Positions 62,801 to 64,000 of a stretch of DNA of 64,000 nucleotides are shown here, one piece after another. This DNA comes from Eucalyptus grandis (lineage: Eukaryota > Streptophyta > Magnoliopsida > Myrtales > Myrtaceae). Made by a program: the position numbers and the translations under genes. The stretch is taken from assembly GCF_016545825.1 (NCBI RefSeq), contig NC_052614.1, positions 42,316,072 to 42,380,071 on the forward strand. Reading direction: 5' to 3'. Position 1 is the stretch's first letter. Every line of letters begins with the position of its first letter. The notes beneath the pieces are model-generated. The model saw only the letters and a list, made by a program, of their open reading frames with translations, did no database searches and was not told where the DNA came from.

Positions 62801-63772
62801 ACATGGTGGGCCGAACAGGATTCTCTTTACCTCTCTTCAACATTCATATCACAATAATCCGTGCGACCAGCATACTTTGAGAGCTCGTTGCTATACATCT
62901 GTTAGGAATATATAGCAGCTCATAATGGGCGTCACACTCCGAGTAGATTTAGTATGTAGTACCCTAGATCGATCGATCACATGTTATATCTCTCTTGATC
63001 TCTTTTAAACATGATATATATATATATATTGTATTCACAATTATAATTATCACAAAGACAGTCATAATTAGTCGACCAGTGAATACAAAAACTACAATGT
63101 GATTCTCCAAAATCGATCTTCCTCTTTCCTTCAAACTCTCAATTTCAGTTCAGCTTGCTTTTCTAGAAATGTCCCATTAGATCGAATCAACTCATGACCA
63201 TTGGCAACATCCTAAGATAACAAACACTAAATAGAAACCTTGAGAATAAGTAAAAGTCATGAGGGCACTAAAATTGAGGAACTCTTTTCCTCAAGAGTCT
63301 CACACGTCATAAAAGTTGAGATCAAACTTTTTTGCCACTCTTATTGGTCGTCTCTTGCATACGTAGTATGAAATACGTATTACGGTATTAACTCCTTTCC
63401 CATGGAGCGTATGTCTACACCTTTTAATACCGTACAGATGATAGTTCAGACATACCTAATGTCTAACTTGAGTTCACGTATCTCCTCAATCACAAAATTC
63501 ATCAGAACTCATATCTGGCATCATAGACAGATATAGTAAAATATGTGAGTTATTTTACTTTCGGACATCTTTAGTATTATGTCCTCATCTTAACACTCAG
63601 TTAAGGCGACATACGTATTTTAAGCTTGAGCTCTCGATTATCACCTAGATAATAAGCTTAAAAACAGTCTCATCTCTATGTATCACACAAGAAACGAGGC
63701 GATTACCCATGTGAGTGGGCTAATCTTATATCTGTCCGACATACTTCTCAACTTAAAATAATGCACTAAGCA
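62801..63772 (-). mobile_element. untranslated 3' region of the copia element
   Basis: About 970 bp separates the end of pol from the polypurine tract. There is no conserved open frame. It contains an (AT)n run (63012-63028) and a block at 62897 (TGTTAGGAATATATAGC) that could be another element's end. Confidence 0.5.
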
Positions 63773-64000
63773 TTAAGATGCATAAAGATCATACAAAGAT
63801 TCATAGGCATTAATCAATGAAAAACAAAATTTCATAAATGTGAACAACTCGAAATTACAATTTAGTACATCGACTCTATGCAATCCTAGAGATTTTACAT
63901 GACCACAAAACACATCTCTAGGTATTGGCTTTGTCATAGGATCTGCTACCATTCTATGCATAGATATGTACTGTAAGTTCACATCCTTTCGTGCAACCAT
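63773..64000 (-). CDS. Ty1/copia pol, RNase H C-terminus (partial)
   Basis: This 75-codon open end runs out of the window. It contains 'VADPMTKPIPRD', the conserved motif just after the RNase H domain of copia polyproteins (usually ADxLTKPxP), followed by 'HVKSLGLHRV'. It is the 3' end of an element whose body lies to the right. Whether the whole pol is intact cannot be seen. Confidence 0.85.
   Translation of the reverse strand: MVARKDVNLQYISMHRMVADPMTKPIPRDVFCGHVKSLGLHRVDVLNCNFELFTFMKFCFSLINAYESLYDLYAS

Overview
This is plant nuclear DNA from a repeat-rich, probably woody eudicot. A Myrtales-type genome is only a guess; nothing here fixes the species. Genes have GT-AG introns. About two thirds of the window is LTR retrotransposons, solo LTRs, TIR elements, SINEs and an endogenous pararetrovirus fragment. 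No bacterial operons, tRNA/rRNA genes or CRISPR arrays were seen.

The host genes are one minus-strand tandem array of clade-II-type glutamate receptor-like (GLR) channels. Two copies can be spliced into uninterrupted reading frames. GLR-1 (3408-9021) has five exons and 932 codons. GLR-2 (14737-23564) has exons 1-4 of the same lengths and 943 codons; its intron 2 has grown to 3.9 kb by inserted elements. To the right the array decays. Copy 3 (31364-33408) keeps exon 1 and a broken exon 2. Copies 4-6 (40.8-41.0, 38.0-38.2 and 58.4-58.7 kb) keep only exon 1, and copy 4 is an open orphan exon. Copy 7 (59.7-60.3 kb) is an inverted exon 1 plus intron 1 piece. A 147-bp duplicate of the GLR last exon lies at 11.3 kb, separated from GLR-2 by a truncated Ty1/copia element.

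Layout: 1-2.3 kb copia LTR and gag remnants; 2.4-2.9 kb GA-rich tandem duplication; 3.4-9.1 kb GLR-1; 9.1-11.3 kb intergenic with a SINE; 11.4-14.7 kb truncated copia (LTR, PBS, gag, protease, integrase); 14.7-23.6 kb GLR-2, with pararetrovirus and LTR fragments in intron 2; 24.0-24.8 kb TIR element; 25.5-31.3 kb truncated 'G2' LTR with nested 'G1' LTR pieces; 31.4-33.4 kb GLR pseudogene; 33.8-40.0 kb TIR element, two PIF/Harbinger-like elements, a SINE and a GLR exon-1 pseudogene; 40.8-41.0 kb orphan exon 1; 41.8-48.3 kb G1 solo LTR with an inverted G1 solo LTR inside; 50.0-55.9 kb G2 solo LTR with a nested G1 LTR; 56.5-58.0 kb Mutator-like foldback element with a very GC-rich palindromic core; 58.4-60.3 kb GLR exon-1 relics; 60.9-62.4 kb Ty3/gypsy 3' end; 62.4-64 kb copia 3' end.

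Paralogous copies of the spacer serve as natural empty sites, so many insertions can be bounded exactly and ordered in time. The points most worth following are the G1 LTR family, which carries a conserved splice-site pair and in one copy a 189-codon open frame; the foldback Mutator-like element; and the pattern of GLR duplication that sheds orphan exon-1 units.
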